DNA of 64,000 bases from Schizochytrium sp. CCTCC M209059 (GCA_000818945.1 KN805377.1:565991-629990), one strand, 5' to 3'. Positions 39,801 to 48,018 are shown, counted from the first letter of the stretch. The notes: generated by a model from the sequence alone, not told the origin. Numbers and translations: made by a program.

Positions 39801-40631
39801 GTTTGGAGTTTTGATGCGACTGTCGAGATTGAGGCTAAGGTTTCGTGAAAGAGAAGCATCGATTTCTAGGACTGGCTGTTCTTTCTCCTCAGTCGTTGCA
39901 TTTGTTGGATCAGCATAGGCGGCCATAGAGACATCTTCTAGGCGCGCGGCTTCGAACCATGTAAGCCATGGTCTCTCTTCCGGGTCCATGACAAAATGCG
40001 CTGTGATTGAATGCACGACGACGTTCATTTCATGCTGCAAATAAGTGGCAAGGCTCTCTGTTGATTCATGCAATAGCTTGCGCAAAGAAAGTGCACGACA
40101 TTTGGTTGCAGGTCCAAGGACTTGATCCCCAGTGGTCGTATCCCAAGATACCGGACGTGATTGCGCTTCCACAGCGCCCGCTGTAGGCCCTTTCCCGGTG
40201 CTGCGCCACTCACACACGTATAGATTTCGAACTCGATTGCCGGATGGCGGAATGTAGGTTTGCACGGCTTGAGCTGTGCAAAGGTCGAATGCAGCACCAA
40301 GATCGGAAAGCAGCACGCGTTTGGTCTTTCCATTCCGCAAATATGCAATGCAAGTTGTTTCTTGAGCGCTCCAAGCCCTTCCAAAGCGGCTGAGAAGCAT
40401 CTCAACAGTTGCGGCTCGTTTTTTGATCACGTCGCCCGATTTTGAGGAAGACAAAAGCCAGCGGTCAATATCCCCCGTGGGTTTGATAAAGACGGTCTCT
40501 GCAAGGAGTGTACGACATTTGTACCGCGCGTTGGCTGTCCAAAGGTGGCGTAGTGCCCATATGCCAGCGTTTCGGTCGTTGGCAAAAATCTCGCGCCTAT
40601 CTTTGGCAAAGTGGTCCAAAAGCTCCGCCAT
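33804..40631 (-). CDS. Giant scaffold: pseudo-receiver, dead alpha/beta-hydrolase, IQ repeats, coiled coil, SAM, ankyrin
   Basis: An uninterrupted 2275-residue frame from ATG to TAA. Domain order: unknown globular region (1-240); disordered; a CPNC zinc-type pair (near 571); a response-regulator receiver fold (about 784-905) with the acid pair and Lys (VSKPVD) but Ser835 where the phospho-Asp should be; an NDRG-like alpha/beta-hydrolase (about 995-1280) with GFGNG at the nucleophile elbow, so Gly1093 replaces Ser; polyQ (about 1358-1370); about six IQ motifs (1520-1670, such as ACVIQRAWRAF and AIDIQRVYRGHRG) that should bind calmodulin or EF-hand light chains; a coiled coil (1690-1850); a Gly/Ala linker; a SAM domain (about 1990-2060); and ankyrin repeats (about 2190-2270). 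Both enzyme-like domains look inactive, so a calcium-responsive scaffold is likely. It starts 1 kb from kinesin-2 in divergent orientation, so a flagellar role is possible. Confidence 0.85.
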   Translation of the reverse strand: MAELLDHFAKDRREIFANDRNAGIWALRHLWTANARYKCRTLLAETVFIKPTGDIDRWLLSSSKSGDVIKKRAATVEMLLSRFGRAWSAQETTCIAYLRNGKTKRVLLSDLGAAFDLCTAQAVQTYIPPSGNRVRNLYVCEWRSTGKGPTAGAVEAQSRPVSWDTTTGDQVLGPATKCRALSLRKLLHESTESLATYLQHEMNVVVHSITAHFVMDPEERPWLTWFEAARLEDVSMAAYADPTNATTEEKEQPVLEIDASLSRNLSLNLDSRIKTPNTVASPNASRVRKRPRGGRRRSDERARFGSPRATATDAVALGIQVGHATAHVEDHDASEDVGNLGASGETDVEKTESAASLRAREARNFTIAGTSAAALDATGAIKINAPPVVDQHYPNPFNCRGDFCDFPVQEPPTLYSKAPETVSKRSGQVGLALAKRLFSKNELEAMAMKMGFNMATPQGHEDALEALGKRLEATGPGPDVTKRIQHYAKPQYEHYQLPMKSIAMARKEKRGFVASMGVQGGANPSSQKRAPGADTFARPKDRGIEGLDAREHLLEQHGGVPLSHFYEHVTVCPNCYRIYSTLDQARDILEGEAMRRSRREAALRGGARDAAREDLIARLNAKGQQRRALDGREPAARERTRTPSPIRSARRYVQELPELLPNRSTPDLPTRAELREEEDRKAVELAQNLTNAVVKAVEGGACTREEAKRLQAEHESLQKFEDLESYLRGTRERKYNEVASALIAHEANPRSRRAPKSNKAGKRGGHLSLADREKEKERDARRYKGQVLLAEEDDDIREQVSSILRDAEYTVTVFSDGPPALEMCRDNYFDLFLTSTLLPSLNGLEVAKLLRKREKKGDPDKQTLPLVALAAETAPEDLRLYMDAGFDGCVSKPVDEVSLLNTVRAAIPRHEPSKSAAKRLARKLGPGGSSTTATSGSTDFEVPLTRPTTSGLMTSSDVVKLTLPMPRNNLDEEASSTGVFQMDADTSFPYLVMGEKRSGSRLFNIVVLHDFFDTYETMQIFFRPIVTKYPGLQVLVFNLPGQAFTEWRRDAILNNEYYDHCVDALLRHVDYNGTKELETRGPYAMPFYLMGFGNGANIAMQYAARCKPPKMRALLSLNGFSHVDPHLAGILHDCMNVFSCAPATRPDLPVYFYTRFLFSSAYLSKVSTPLALNLYTAVHNPITLEGRMQICKGSLAHADLRDEIKQLDKPIILVQSSQGGLVKPLHVEPIVKLRGGEARSIRQCLKDRSRPCVIWLRSGHELFQECRRPVSDLIEQLCTGYHENHDVAFLPTADDAEAQSPGRTRRQRDSGKRGGVGGATGQPSKFFEDRFIDNVLGTLDKVRQEGGVEANPFAPNSQQQQQLQQQQQQRPGSREAKQSLQSSVDQLNESDDPAENPRAELSRWQNFREETGRRAQGPSAAERNRAAQDAKASRRKDAAAVAAASAAAAADLSFDPTMRNFDWAQKRRKGTDPDSDDEGDFDPRFGGVPARAMKPVEVPEIREYMRWRIARNKKRLAKFVRSACVIQRAWRAFLARTLAEKLRTTRAALLIQSKWRAKLARDELEQRRQEEWAARLVQRCWRGKAGRDLFRERRAQVNAARHMQRIFRGRQGKKRVESIKQKRRRAAMAIQNMVRAHIARKLTWRLRQQRNAAIDIQRVYRGHRGRGRASLERDKYLFSKAQSQGIDFGRQMLLEHKLHGTRLQSEVSMLTREKVETEEKVEALLSEISEFDKGVRALEKEMHELSAVETEAKGVLDEEARIELREQKMRLDHEFGIMLGKIADRKERLKNLEVKLQTIDRTRQGKEEELRDLERKLVVLLEEQQQELEQIKRRQQTRGELALPETAATALQVGAGGGVGGGAALGGPMASPYAGPTPQQQQQANNMMQSTESLMKFGFMSMSLTYFSSLNMVRAMRKVGALNTVLHGPAGTGAGQAQIHALLSGANGSSAGGKAGDAGTGAGDSSESAESSGHFRPGFRKGQMPEEQDALTVTAWTVEDVGDWLGTLKLKQYRACFADAAIDGAFLYDLNDDDLRNTLGIEHNLHRKKILSSIVKLRRMEEAHSAQSMSNTSLSGSSLMSIQAVKNSAGGTTMNGSSGSGPAPGMPVVPSVDSMDDTDGRPISAAASLTVHPDKLLSMARHGKVREMREAMQALPDRPFDPSDVTEQYVDSYGTKYSDELGRLQWFINKADEHGNTLMTIAAQNGRIKVAKLLLDKGANVNHQNVQGQTPLHYAMAYNFYELGAWLTDAAEGASANDQLINMYGLTPYDGLSPE

Positions 40632-41653
40632 GGCTTGACGAGAGATGTAACCTAATTAAGAGAAGAAGCGTGCGTGATCCTTCAGGCGCGCGCTGAGCGA
40701 AGGACGAACAGCACGGAGAGAATGAAGAAAAGAGCGTCTGTGGCTAGGCGCGGGCGTCGAGCACGAGGATGTGCCACAAAACGTTTGCGGCGTGGCACAG
40801 CGTGGCACGGCAGGGCACGGCAGGGTACGCCACGGCACGGCAAGAGCCGGCACAACTCGACTCGACACGGCACGCCACGAGATGCTGAGCGAGGTGAGGT
40901 GGCTCACCGCTCGCCTCAACGAGGCGTGCGACGCCACCGTCACCGCCGCCGCCGAAGCCGACGCAGTCCGTATCGGCGAAGAGTCTGGACGCCTGGTTAA
41001 CTGCCTTCCACGGTATCGTCGCCGTGCAAAGCCTCGTCCTGTCCTCGTCTCATTCGCACGCACAAGTGGTGAAGCAAGGACCCGTTCATATGTTTTCCAT
41101 ACACGCAAAGAGAGGCGCTCTCAAGAACCGGACCAGAATCTGATATCCGTTGGGTTCACCGTCGATCAGCTTGTAAAAAGTGCATGAACGTTGAAACGTC
41201 CTCCTTCTGGGGACTGCTATACTTGCATGTTGCGAGTGACAAGGCGCGCGCATGCACTTGCTTGATTGACTTGCTTGGTGGCGTGCCTTCATGCAAACAA
41301 AAATGTGAATTAAGCTTACTACGTAGATAGGTGTTGTTGTTGTTTGTTTTCGGATTGAGGTGGAGGAGAGAGGGAGAGGCGAAGGCCACCGAGGGCAAGT
41401 GGACAGACCTCAAAGGAGCGGCGAGAAGCGTCCACTTCACTTCCACGGCGCGCCACGCCGAGCCGAACGGGTACAGCCGGGCTGCGCCGTGCCAGCTTGC
41501 GCCAAAGCCAAGCCACGCCAGACGAGGCTGAGCTTGAGTTCGAGCTCAGTCATTGTTCGACGACAGCTTGAAGAAAGAGAAAGAGTGCGAGACGAAATCA
41601 GAAGAAGGGAAGAAGGAAATCAAAGGAGAGAAGCTCGATAACCAACAAGGAAA
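40632..41653. promoter_or_regulatory. Bidirectional promoter region of the giant scaffold and kinesin-2 genes
   Basis: About 1 kb between two divergent start codons, with no credible ORF. It contains a GGCACGGCA-type tandem array (40791-40880), GTTGTTGTTTG near 41334 and a purine-rich 5' leader just before the kinesin ATG. Co-regulation of the two genes is an inference from the arrangement. Confidence 0.55.
40791..40880. repeat. GGCACGGCA-type imperfect tandem repeat
   Basis: Repeated GTGGCACGGCAGGGCACGGCA-like units, diverging into CACGGCACGCCACG. It lies about 160-250 bp upstream of the giant scaffold start codon and resembles the array at 8121-8193. Confidence 0.85.
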
Positions 41654-44161
41654 ATGGGCGGGGAGTCGAAAACTGCCGAGAAATTCGGACGCGAGCTCGC
41701 GCGCAGCAAGGCAGGCGAATGTGTGCGTGTCGTGGTTCGCGTACGTCCCCTCAACAGCACGGAAAAGCAAGAAGGTTACGAGGCGGCTGCCATTGTCGAC
41801 GAGCAGCGCGCGTCTATTAGCCTTACGAATCCAAGCGCAGCAGCTTCAGAGCCCCCCAAGGTGTTCACTTTTGACCAGGTCTATGGACCCACGGCACAGC
41901 AAAAGCAAATCTACGACAGAACCGCCGCAGCAATCGTTGAAAGCGTCTGTGAAGGTTACAATGGCACCATTTTTGCGTACGGGCAGACCGGCGCCGGAAA
42001 GACGCATACAATGGAAGGTTGTCGCGACCCGCCCGAGCTCAAGGGCATTATTCCAAACTCTTTCAAGCACATTTTCGACAAGATTGCCGCTGAGGGTTCT
42101 GACCACAAGCAGTTCTTGGTGCGCGCAAGTTACCTCGAAATTTACATGGAGGAGTGCCGTGATCTTTTGGCGCACAATCCGAAAAATAAACTCGAGCTCA
42201 AGGAGAGCGTGGACTCTGGCGTGTACGTAAAAGACCAGCGCGTTGAGATCGTCAAGAGCGTGGCGGAAATTGATCGTCTCATGCAAGAGGGTAACGGAAA
42301 GCGCAAGGTTGGCGCTACGCGGATGAATCAGACCTCCTCGCGGTCGCACTCGATCTTCAGCATCGTTGTGGAGACCAGTGAGCTTGATGAAAGTTCGGGA
42401 GAAGCCAAGATTCGCGTCGGCAAGCTGAACCTTGTCGATTTGGCCGGCTCGGAGCGGCAATCTAAGACTGGTGCTACTGGAGAGCGGCTCGAGGAGGCCA
42501 CGAAAATTAACCTTTCGCTCTCCGCGCTGGGCAACGTGATTTCTGCTCTGGTGGGCTCCAAGTCGCAGCACATTCCGTATCGTGACTCAAAGCTCACACG
42601 TCTTTTGCAGGACTCCCTCGGTGGCAACACCAAGACGGTAATGATTGCCAACTGCGGACCAGCAGACTACAACTATGATGAAACGCTTTCGACACTGCGT
42701 TATGCTGATCGCGCCAAGAAGATCAAGAATAAGCCCAAGATTAACGAGGACCCCAAGGATGCTATGCTGCGTGAGTTTCAGGATGAGATTATGCGCCTCA
42801 AGGCACAGCTGCAGGCGGCCGCGAACGGCCAGCCGATCGACCCCAATTCGGTCGTCGATGGCGTCGCTGCAGTGGCCGGCAAGCCCGTGATGGACTCACG
42901 CCAAATCGAGGAGCTCAAGGAGGAGATGAAGAGCGAGATGAAACGTCAGGCCGAGGAAGACAAGCGTCGAATCCAGCAACAAGCCCAGGAACAATTGGAA
43001 AAGATCACCGAGGAGAAGCGCATGTCTGAAAAGGAACGCGCGGATCTTAAGGCGCGCCTGGAGCGGGAAGGCCAACAAGCCCTGCGCGCCAAGCAGGCCA
43101 AAGAAGCGCTTCAAAGGAAGCTGAAGATGATGGAGCAGCGCCTCTTGGTTGGCGGCATGATTATGGACAAGGCTGCGAAGCAAGAGGAGGATCTGCGCAA
43201 GGCCGAAATCGAGCTCGAGGAACGCAGGGTACAGGAGCGCATTCTCGCACGCAAGGTGATTGAGAAAGAAGAAGAGATGATGCTGAAGGAGGAACGGTAC
43301 TCGTCGCTTCAGGACGAAGTCGAGGTGAAGACCAAGAAACTCAAGAAGCTGTGGCAAAAGTACCAAGGCTGCAAGACCGAGGTGAAGGATCTTGAGCAGA
43401 GCTTTCAGCAAGAACGCGAAGACATGTTGCACACAATTCGAGAGCTGACTCGTCAGGTCAAGCTCAAAGAGCTCGTCATTGAACATTTCATTCCAACGGA
43501 CGAGGCGGATAAATTGAATGCCCGTGCCCAGTGGGATGAGAAGCAAGACCAGTGGAAGATTTCTCGTATCGAGTTTGCTGGAAATCAGCTTCGGCCTACA
43601 CGGCCTTTGAGCAACATGCGTTCTCGGCGCCCTGAGACCGACTACGCAAGTCACCGCAAGCAGTACGACGACAACCCACGATACCGATCGGAGAATGTCG
43701 CGACGCTCGATTTAGAAATGACGGAGCGTCTCACTGCGGACTATGATGGCGCGGCCATGAATCAGCGCGTGCAAGCAGCGCTCACGGCGGCGCTAGAAAG
43801 CGGGGAACCGGACGTTTCTTTCGGAGCTGCCCCGGAAAACTTGCCGACTTGCAATCCGTACCTGAGCTACAACCCCGGCGACCCTGGCACGGCGGGAAGT
43901 GAGTCCGTGCGCGAACGTGGATCGACGGCGTCGAGTTCGCGACGAACCAAGTCACGAGGGGCGTCGAGCAAGCGTCCAGGTACGGCATCGCGGGCTGGGC
44001 GGGATCGACGAAAGTCCTCGTCTGCAAGCAGGGACGATGGGCCGACGATGTCGCTCATGTCGCACCACCATCGTCACGCGCATCACGGCATCGACGATGA
44101 CGAGGGCAAGGATCCCGAGGAAATGTATCCCTCGGCGCGAGGCCTTGTCTCTCGCTCATGA
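41654..44161 (+). CDS. Kinesin-2 motor (KIF3/FLA10 type)
   Basis: An 835-residue intronless kinesin with an N-terminal motor. Landmarks: CVRVVVRVRPLN, P-loop AYGQTGAGKTHTMEG (K116), switch I NQTSSRSHSIF, switch II LVDLAGSER, then the neck KIKNKPKINEDPKDAMLREF, which is diagnostic of kinesin-2. A long coiled coil follows (about residues 370-640), with a C-terminal Ser/Arg-rich tail ending in a His-rich patch (HHHRHAHHG). Heterotrimeric or homodimeric kinesin-2 drives anterograde intraflagellar transport, so the organism should build flagella at some stage, as zoosporic protists do. Only one kinesin-2 gene is in this window; the partner motor and KAP would be elsewhere. Head-to-head with the giant IQ/SAM/ankyrin gene. 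Confidence 0.95.
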   Translation: MGGESKTAEKFGRELARSKAGECVRVVVRVRPLNSTEKQEGYEAAAIVDEQRASISLTNPSAAASEPPKVFTFDQVYGPTAQQKQIYDRTAAAIVESVCEGYNGTIFAYGQTGAGKTHTMEGCRDPPELKGIIPNSFKHIFDKIAAEGSDHKQFLVRASYLEIYMEECRDLLAHNPKNKLELKESVDSGVYVKDQRVEIVKSVAEIDRLMQEGNGKRKVGATRMNQTSSRSHSIFSIVVETSELDESSGEAKIRVGKLNLVDLAGSERQSKTGATGERLEEATKINLSLSALGNVISALVGSKSQHIPYRDSKLTRLLQDSLGGNTKTVMIANCGPADYNYDETLSTLRYADRAKKIKNKPKINEDPKDAMLREFQDEIMRLKAQLQAAANGQPIDPNSVVDGVAAVAGKPVMDSRQIEELKEEMKSEMKRQAEEDKRRIQQQAQEQLEKITEEKRMSEKERADLKARLEREGQQALRAKQAKEALQRKLKMMEQRLLVGGMIMDKAAKQEEDLRKAEIELEERRVQERILARKVIEKEEEMMLKEERYSSLQDEVEVKTKKLKKLWQKYQGCKTEVKDLEQSFQQEREDMLHTIRELTRQVKLKELVIEHFIPTDEADKLNARAQWDEKQDQWKISRIEFAGNQLRPTRPLSNMRSRRPETDYASHRKQYDDNPRYRSENVATLDLEMTERLTADYDGAAMNQRVQAALTAALESGEPDVSFGAAPENLPTCNPYLSYNPGDPGTAGSESVRERGSTASSSRRTKSRGASSKRPGTASRAGRDRRKSSSASRDDGPTMSLMSHHHRHAHHGIDDDEGKDPEEMYPSARGLVSRS

Positions 44162-44564
44162 TTTTATCTCTTTTCCATTTTCCCAAAACAAGAAAAAGCG
44201 AAAGTGCCAATGTCTTTTTCCTACGAGTGCATGGAGAGAAAGAGCATGCGATATATCCGCGCGCGAACCTATTGCAGATCACGACATTTTGAGAACAAAA
44301 AAGCAGAAAACTAGGAAACGAACAAACAATGCATACAAACAAAGAATCAAAGAAACAAAGAAACAGCTTTTTATTCTTGTTCTTTTCGTGAATTCGGAGC
44401 TTGTCATGGCTTAGCAAACAAGACCAAACGACTGGACGGGCGATTTCATCTTTCCTTCTTCTCTTCGAATAGCAGCAGAACTTGGATCAGGGGTTGAACA
44501 AATCAAATCAGGTCAGGCCGGCTCGACAAGCATTTCGCTCGCCATTTTATACTAGTAGCTAGGC
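44162..44564. other. Convergent spacer between kinesin-2 and haemoglobin genes
   Basis: A-rich 3' flanks (AAAGAAACAAAGAAAC near 44345) and a CTAGGCCTAG-type motif at about 44560-44568 next to the haemoglobin stop codon. No gene. Confidence 0.55.
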
Positions 44565-45182
44565 CTAGTTCTGCTCTTGTTGTTCCTCCGGTTTCCCACT
44601 AGGTTGTGTATCTTCGGTTCCAGATGACTCCTTCGATCCATCTCGACCTTGTTGTTGTTGTTGTTGTTGCTGTTGTTGCTGTTGTTGCTGTTCCTGTTGT
44701 TGCTGTTGCAGTTTCCTCCTCGCGCGGACGTCCGCGACGCCAAGAACGAGAAAGTAGGCAGTGTGGCGAAAGTAGGCCATCATACGCCTACGCGAGTCGT
44801 CGTCGATGCCCGGGGTTTCGGCAAGCGCAATGGCCATGTGCTCGATCCAGCGTTTGGCGCCGGCGTGGGTCATGCGAAAATCAACGTGGCGGCCGATGAG
44901 CGCGGGATGGCCCTTGCGCTGCGAGTACAGCGGCGGTCCCCCGAATCGTTGCACGAGGAACGTCCATTGGTTCTCAATGGCCACGGCCTTGTCGCTGGCC
45001 GCAAAAATTGACTTGAACCAGGGCGCCGCGTCGTCCTCGAAGACGGCGTTGTAAAAATTCGTGGAGAGCTGCTTCAAGGTCTCCTCGCCGAGCCGCTCGT
45101 ACAGGTTCACCTCATCGACGGTGAAGGCCTCCTCGAGCGCCACCCCGCTCGCCGCGCACGCCCTCGCCTGCACATTCTGCAT
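44565..45182 (-). CDS. Group II truncated haemoglobin with a polyglutamine tail
   Basis: A 205-residue protein; the frame extends upstream from a GTG, but ATG 45182 is the first Met. The 2/2 globin runs from NLYERLGEETLKQLSTNFYNAVF to the helix H region YFRHTAYFLVLG. Group II (trHbO) features are present: GGPPLYSQRKGHPAL, RHVDFRMT with the proximal histidine, and the Trp of HAGAKRWIEHM (the G8 tryptophan typical of this group). Such proteins bind oxygen or NO or act in peroxide chemistry. The C-terminus carries a CAA/CAG-type glutamine run (KLQQQQQEQQQ... then about 15 more), then a polar tail, which is unusual for the family and may vary in length between strains. No targeting signal visible. 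Confidence 0.88.
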   Translation of the reverse strand: MQNVQARACAASGVALEEAFTVDEVNLYERLGEETLKQLSTNFYNAVFEDDAAPWFKSIFAASDKAVAIENQWTFLVQRFGGPPLYSQRKGHPALIGRHVDFRMTHAGAKRWIEHMAIALAETPGIDDDSRRRMMAYFRHTAYFLVLGVADVRARRKLQQQQQEQQQQQQQQQQQQQQGRDGSKESSGTEDTQPSGKPEEQQEQN

Positions 45183-45286
45183 CTCTCTCGCGCGCCCTCC
45201 CGCTGTCCGAAGCGTCCCCGGTGGACGAACTCCCCAGCCCTGTTCGTCTTCTGCGGCGGCCGCACCGTCCCCCGCACCGCACTGCG

Positions 45287-45407
45287 CCCTCGCGGAATTG
45301 CGTTGCGCACCCTCCCTCGCGGAATTGCGTTGCGCAGCGCGGGGACCCCAAAATGCGTTGCGGCAGATGAAATGCGTTGCGGCAGATAAAATGCGTTGCG
45401 GCAGACG
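45287..45407. repeat. Two related minisatellites built on TGCGTTGCG
   Basis: Two copies of a 23-bp unit CCCTCGCGGAATTGCGTTGC(GCA) at 45287-45309 and 45314-45336, then three 19-bp copies AAATGCGTTGCGGCAGATG-type at 45351-45369, 45370-45388 and 45389-45407. Both units share TGCGTTGCG. They lie 105-225 bp upstream of the haemoglobin ATG. Confidence 0.92.
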
Positions 45408-45745
45408 GAAGCGTAGGACACCCGCGCCCACCTACTGGACCGGCGGCACCAGGAAAACACACTCCTGCTCCACGGCGCACCGCATCGATCGATCAATCCG
45501 GCGGTGGCGGCGACTTCAGGCGCGCGGGCGCGGGCAGCGCGGCGGGTTTTTCGCCCTCGGAGCAGCGGCGGGCGCGGAGGCGGGGCGAGAGGACGGGTCT
45601 CGGTCCTCAAGCAGGCGCGAGCGAGCTTGTAGAGTTGGTTGGGTAGTTGCGAAGCATCACTGATTGTCATGGGATGGCTCACCGCTTTATGACAAAAAGG
45701 AGGCCTCGGCCTCGAGTCGAGCCGAAGCACCTGCGCTCGCGCCCG

Positions 45746-45790
45746 GCTCGACTCGACTCGACTCGACTCGGATCGACTCGAGTCCACTCC
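45746..45790. repeat. (GACTC)n pentamer repeat
   Basis: GGCTCGACTCGACTCGACTC-type run continuing into GATCGACTCGAGTCCACTCC, in non-coding sequence. Confidence 0.88.
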
Positions 45791-46425
45791 ACTCCGCTCG
45801 ACACCACCACGAGTCGTCCTCCGTCAGCGCAGAGCGGAGAAGCACAGCAGCGCGACGAGAGATGCGCTCGCCCGCCCACTGCGAGGCGAAAGCCGCGGCT
45901 TTTCGGGCGCGGCTGCAGCTCGCGGCGGCCAGCCGCCATGATGACAGGGAGAAATTGGCTGGAAGCGCGGCGCAGCAGGGTGTGCGCGCGTGCAGGAATT
46001 GGAGCGCATGCTCGACTTCACATCACCGCCGCTCATGGCAGGCCGGGCCCACGGGATTTTTGGGGGTGAGAACTGTGTAAATGAAGGGTGGAGCGGGCTG
46101 GAAAAAGGTGGTGGGGCCAGGGTCCTAGGAGGAAGGGATCGAATCATGCGTGCGACGCGCGCGCACGATCTGGTTATCGATTGACGTTATCGATCGCGCG
46201 GGTGCAGGACGGAGAGGAACGCGCAAGCAGTGCATTTGGTCGCGGGGTTTCGGGCGTGCAGTTCCGAATGAGGGAAAATAACAAACAGGGTCCGTCCCGT
46301 CCCGTCCTGGCCCGGCCCGCCTCGACCCGTCCCGTCCTGTCCCATTCGCCCATCCGTTCATTGTTCATCCCTTCGTCCGTTCATTCACTCATTCCAGCAG
46401 TTTCGTCCTCGTCGTAGTCGTCGTC

Positions 46426-46451
46426 GTTGTTGTTGTTGTTGTTGTTGTTGT
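46426..46451. repeat. (GTT)n microsatellite
   Basis: About nine GTT units ending some 60 bp upstream of the GST-C start codon. Confidence 0.92.
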
Positions 46452-46508
46452 GGTTGCTGTCGTTGTTGCCGCCGTAGTCGTCCATTGTGCGCAAGACGAG
46501 CAATTGCC

Positions 46509-47411
46509 ATGACCAAGATGGAAGGGCGCGAGACGGCGGCGGCGGCGACGATAACGACGCTGACCCCAGCAGGCGTGGAGATGATGTCAATCGAGGACCG
46601 TCTTGCTCTTTTCCGGAAACGCGTGCGCCCCCTTGGGCGTTGGGGCCGGGGAGCGTTGCAAGAGAAAACGCCGCGAGAATTCGACTACGCGCTCGGACCA
46701 GGAAGACCTGAGATGAACGTGAAGAACTCCGAATCCAGCGGCACGGAGCCGTGTGTTTACGACGACGAGACCGCGCTCATCGAGGCCCTGCAGTGCGCAA
46801 TGTTCGTGAACGAGAAGACGACAGACCCCGGCATCAGGCTCGTGCCGGATGACGACGAGGACGGCGCCCAGCTGGAGGAAACCATCGACCTCTGGAACGG
46901 CTTGTGCGTGCCACTGCTGTATCGTCTCTTGATGAACCAGGATACGAAAGAGGACGCGAAAATTGTGCGAGACCTTTGCGCTGCTCTACGAAGAGTAGAC
47001 GCCCTCTTTGAGGCCCAAAGTTTCGAAGGGCCTTATTTCCTCGGAGATAATTTGTCGCTTGCAGATATTATCGTCGCGCCATTGCTGGACCGCTTCGCGG
47101 CGACGTTGCCGTATTACCGCGGATTTGACATGTTTGCGCCGGCGCCGCGACTTGCCAAACTTTACGAGGCCGTTAAGTTGCGCCCCGCTTTTGCAGATAC
47201 GATGCGTGGACCCAATTATTACGTACGCAAATACAAGAGCTACGCCAAAGTTGAGCGCATTGTACCCGACGAGATCTCCGCAACTATGCAAGAGCATACG
47301 GCACTCGGGTCGACAACGCGCAGCATACTCTTCCGCATGAATCCGACCAGATTTCGAGGAAAATCCCTATCCCGGAGGTCGGTTGGCCTCAACCTGTTGA
47401 CTCTCAAATGA
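46509..47411 (+). CDS. Glutathione S-transferase C-terminal-domain protein
   Basis: A 300-residue protein from the first ATG (the frame opens upstream at a TTG). Residues about 150-235 resemble the all-helical GST C-terminal domain: LRRVDALFEAQSFEGPYFLG, then DNLSLADIIVAPLLDRFAATLPYY, the conserved N-capping box with Ser/Asp, and PRLAKLYEAVKLRPAF. The preceding part should be a thioredoxin fold, but I cannot see a clear catalytic Ser/Tyr/Cys motif or the cis-Pro; only ETALIEALQCAMFVNEK resembles the end of that fold. The C-terminal 60 residues are basic and extra. It may be a glutathione transferase with a diverged N-domain or a GST-like structural protein. No targeting signal recognised. Confidence 0.7.
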   Translation: MTKMEGRETAAAATITTLTPAGVEMMSIEDRLALFRKRVRPLGRWGRGALQEKTPREFDYALGPGRPEMNVKNSESSGTEPCVYDDETALIEALQCAMFVNEKTTDPGIRLVPDDDEDGAQLEETIDLWNGLCVPLLYRLLMNQDTKEDAKIVRDLCAALRRVDALFEAQSFEGPYFLGDNLSLADIIVAPLLDRFAATLPYYRGFDMFAPAPRLAKLYEAVKLRPAFADTMRGPNYYVRKYKSYAKVERIVPDEISATMQEHTALGSTTRSILFRMNPTRFRGKSLSRRSVGLNLLTLK

Positions 47412-48018
47412 TGCGACCAAGCAATGTTTGTGAAGCTTTGACTTCACCAAGAGCAGTGCGTCAGATTGACTTTCGAGCTAAATTGTAAATGAATGATGTG
47501 AACCCCCATGAATGCCGATATCCATTTGCCGAAAGGCACACAATGCATCTGATTTTGACTATGTCTTGCGTTTGAGCTCTGATCTCTGGTTGTTTTGACC
47601 TTGTGACACGACACATTTGAGCCTCGACCCGCAAGGCTTGCTCGCAATTTACGGAATTCCGATCGCATAGAAGAAGCGGACCCGGTATTCCGGGGCCTTG
47701 CTTGCACAGCCTGGCGTGTGCAAATAATCGTCATCAATAACGAAACTAGGCCTAGCGTACGTGAGCGTGTTGCTTCGCGCGCCTGCAGGCTCGCCCACCT
47801 GCTCGCTTGCTGCGGCGACGGCGCGATGGCCCCTGCGACGTGGATGAGACTGATTGCGCGCCGCGCGCGATCGTTCCGCATAAGGGAGAGACACGAAAAC
47901 TGACCGCCTCGGGCCTTCGGCTCATGCACACGTCTCTTTCTACAGCAGCAACAACACGCACGAGAAAACAACTCAGCACCGCACAGCACAGCACACGTCA
48001 GCGCAGTTCCAAGGAAAG
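47412..48018. other. Spacer upstream of the copper chaperone gene
   Basis: Contains a perfect CTAGGCCTAG palindrome at 47746-47755 about 265 bp upstream of the ATG, and a CAGCACAGCACAGCAC-type leader just before it. No gene found. Confidence 0.55.

Larger units (their letters stand above)
45183..46508. other. Divergent spacer between haemoglobin and GST-C genes, repeat-rich
   Basis: 1.3 kb of promoter and 5' UTR sequence for both genes. Several tandem repeats are listed separately. CCCGTCCC-type repeats lie near 46290-46345. Long frames here are Arg/Ser-rich repeat translations without family resemblance. Confidence 0.6.
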
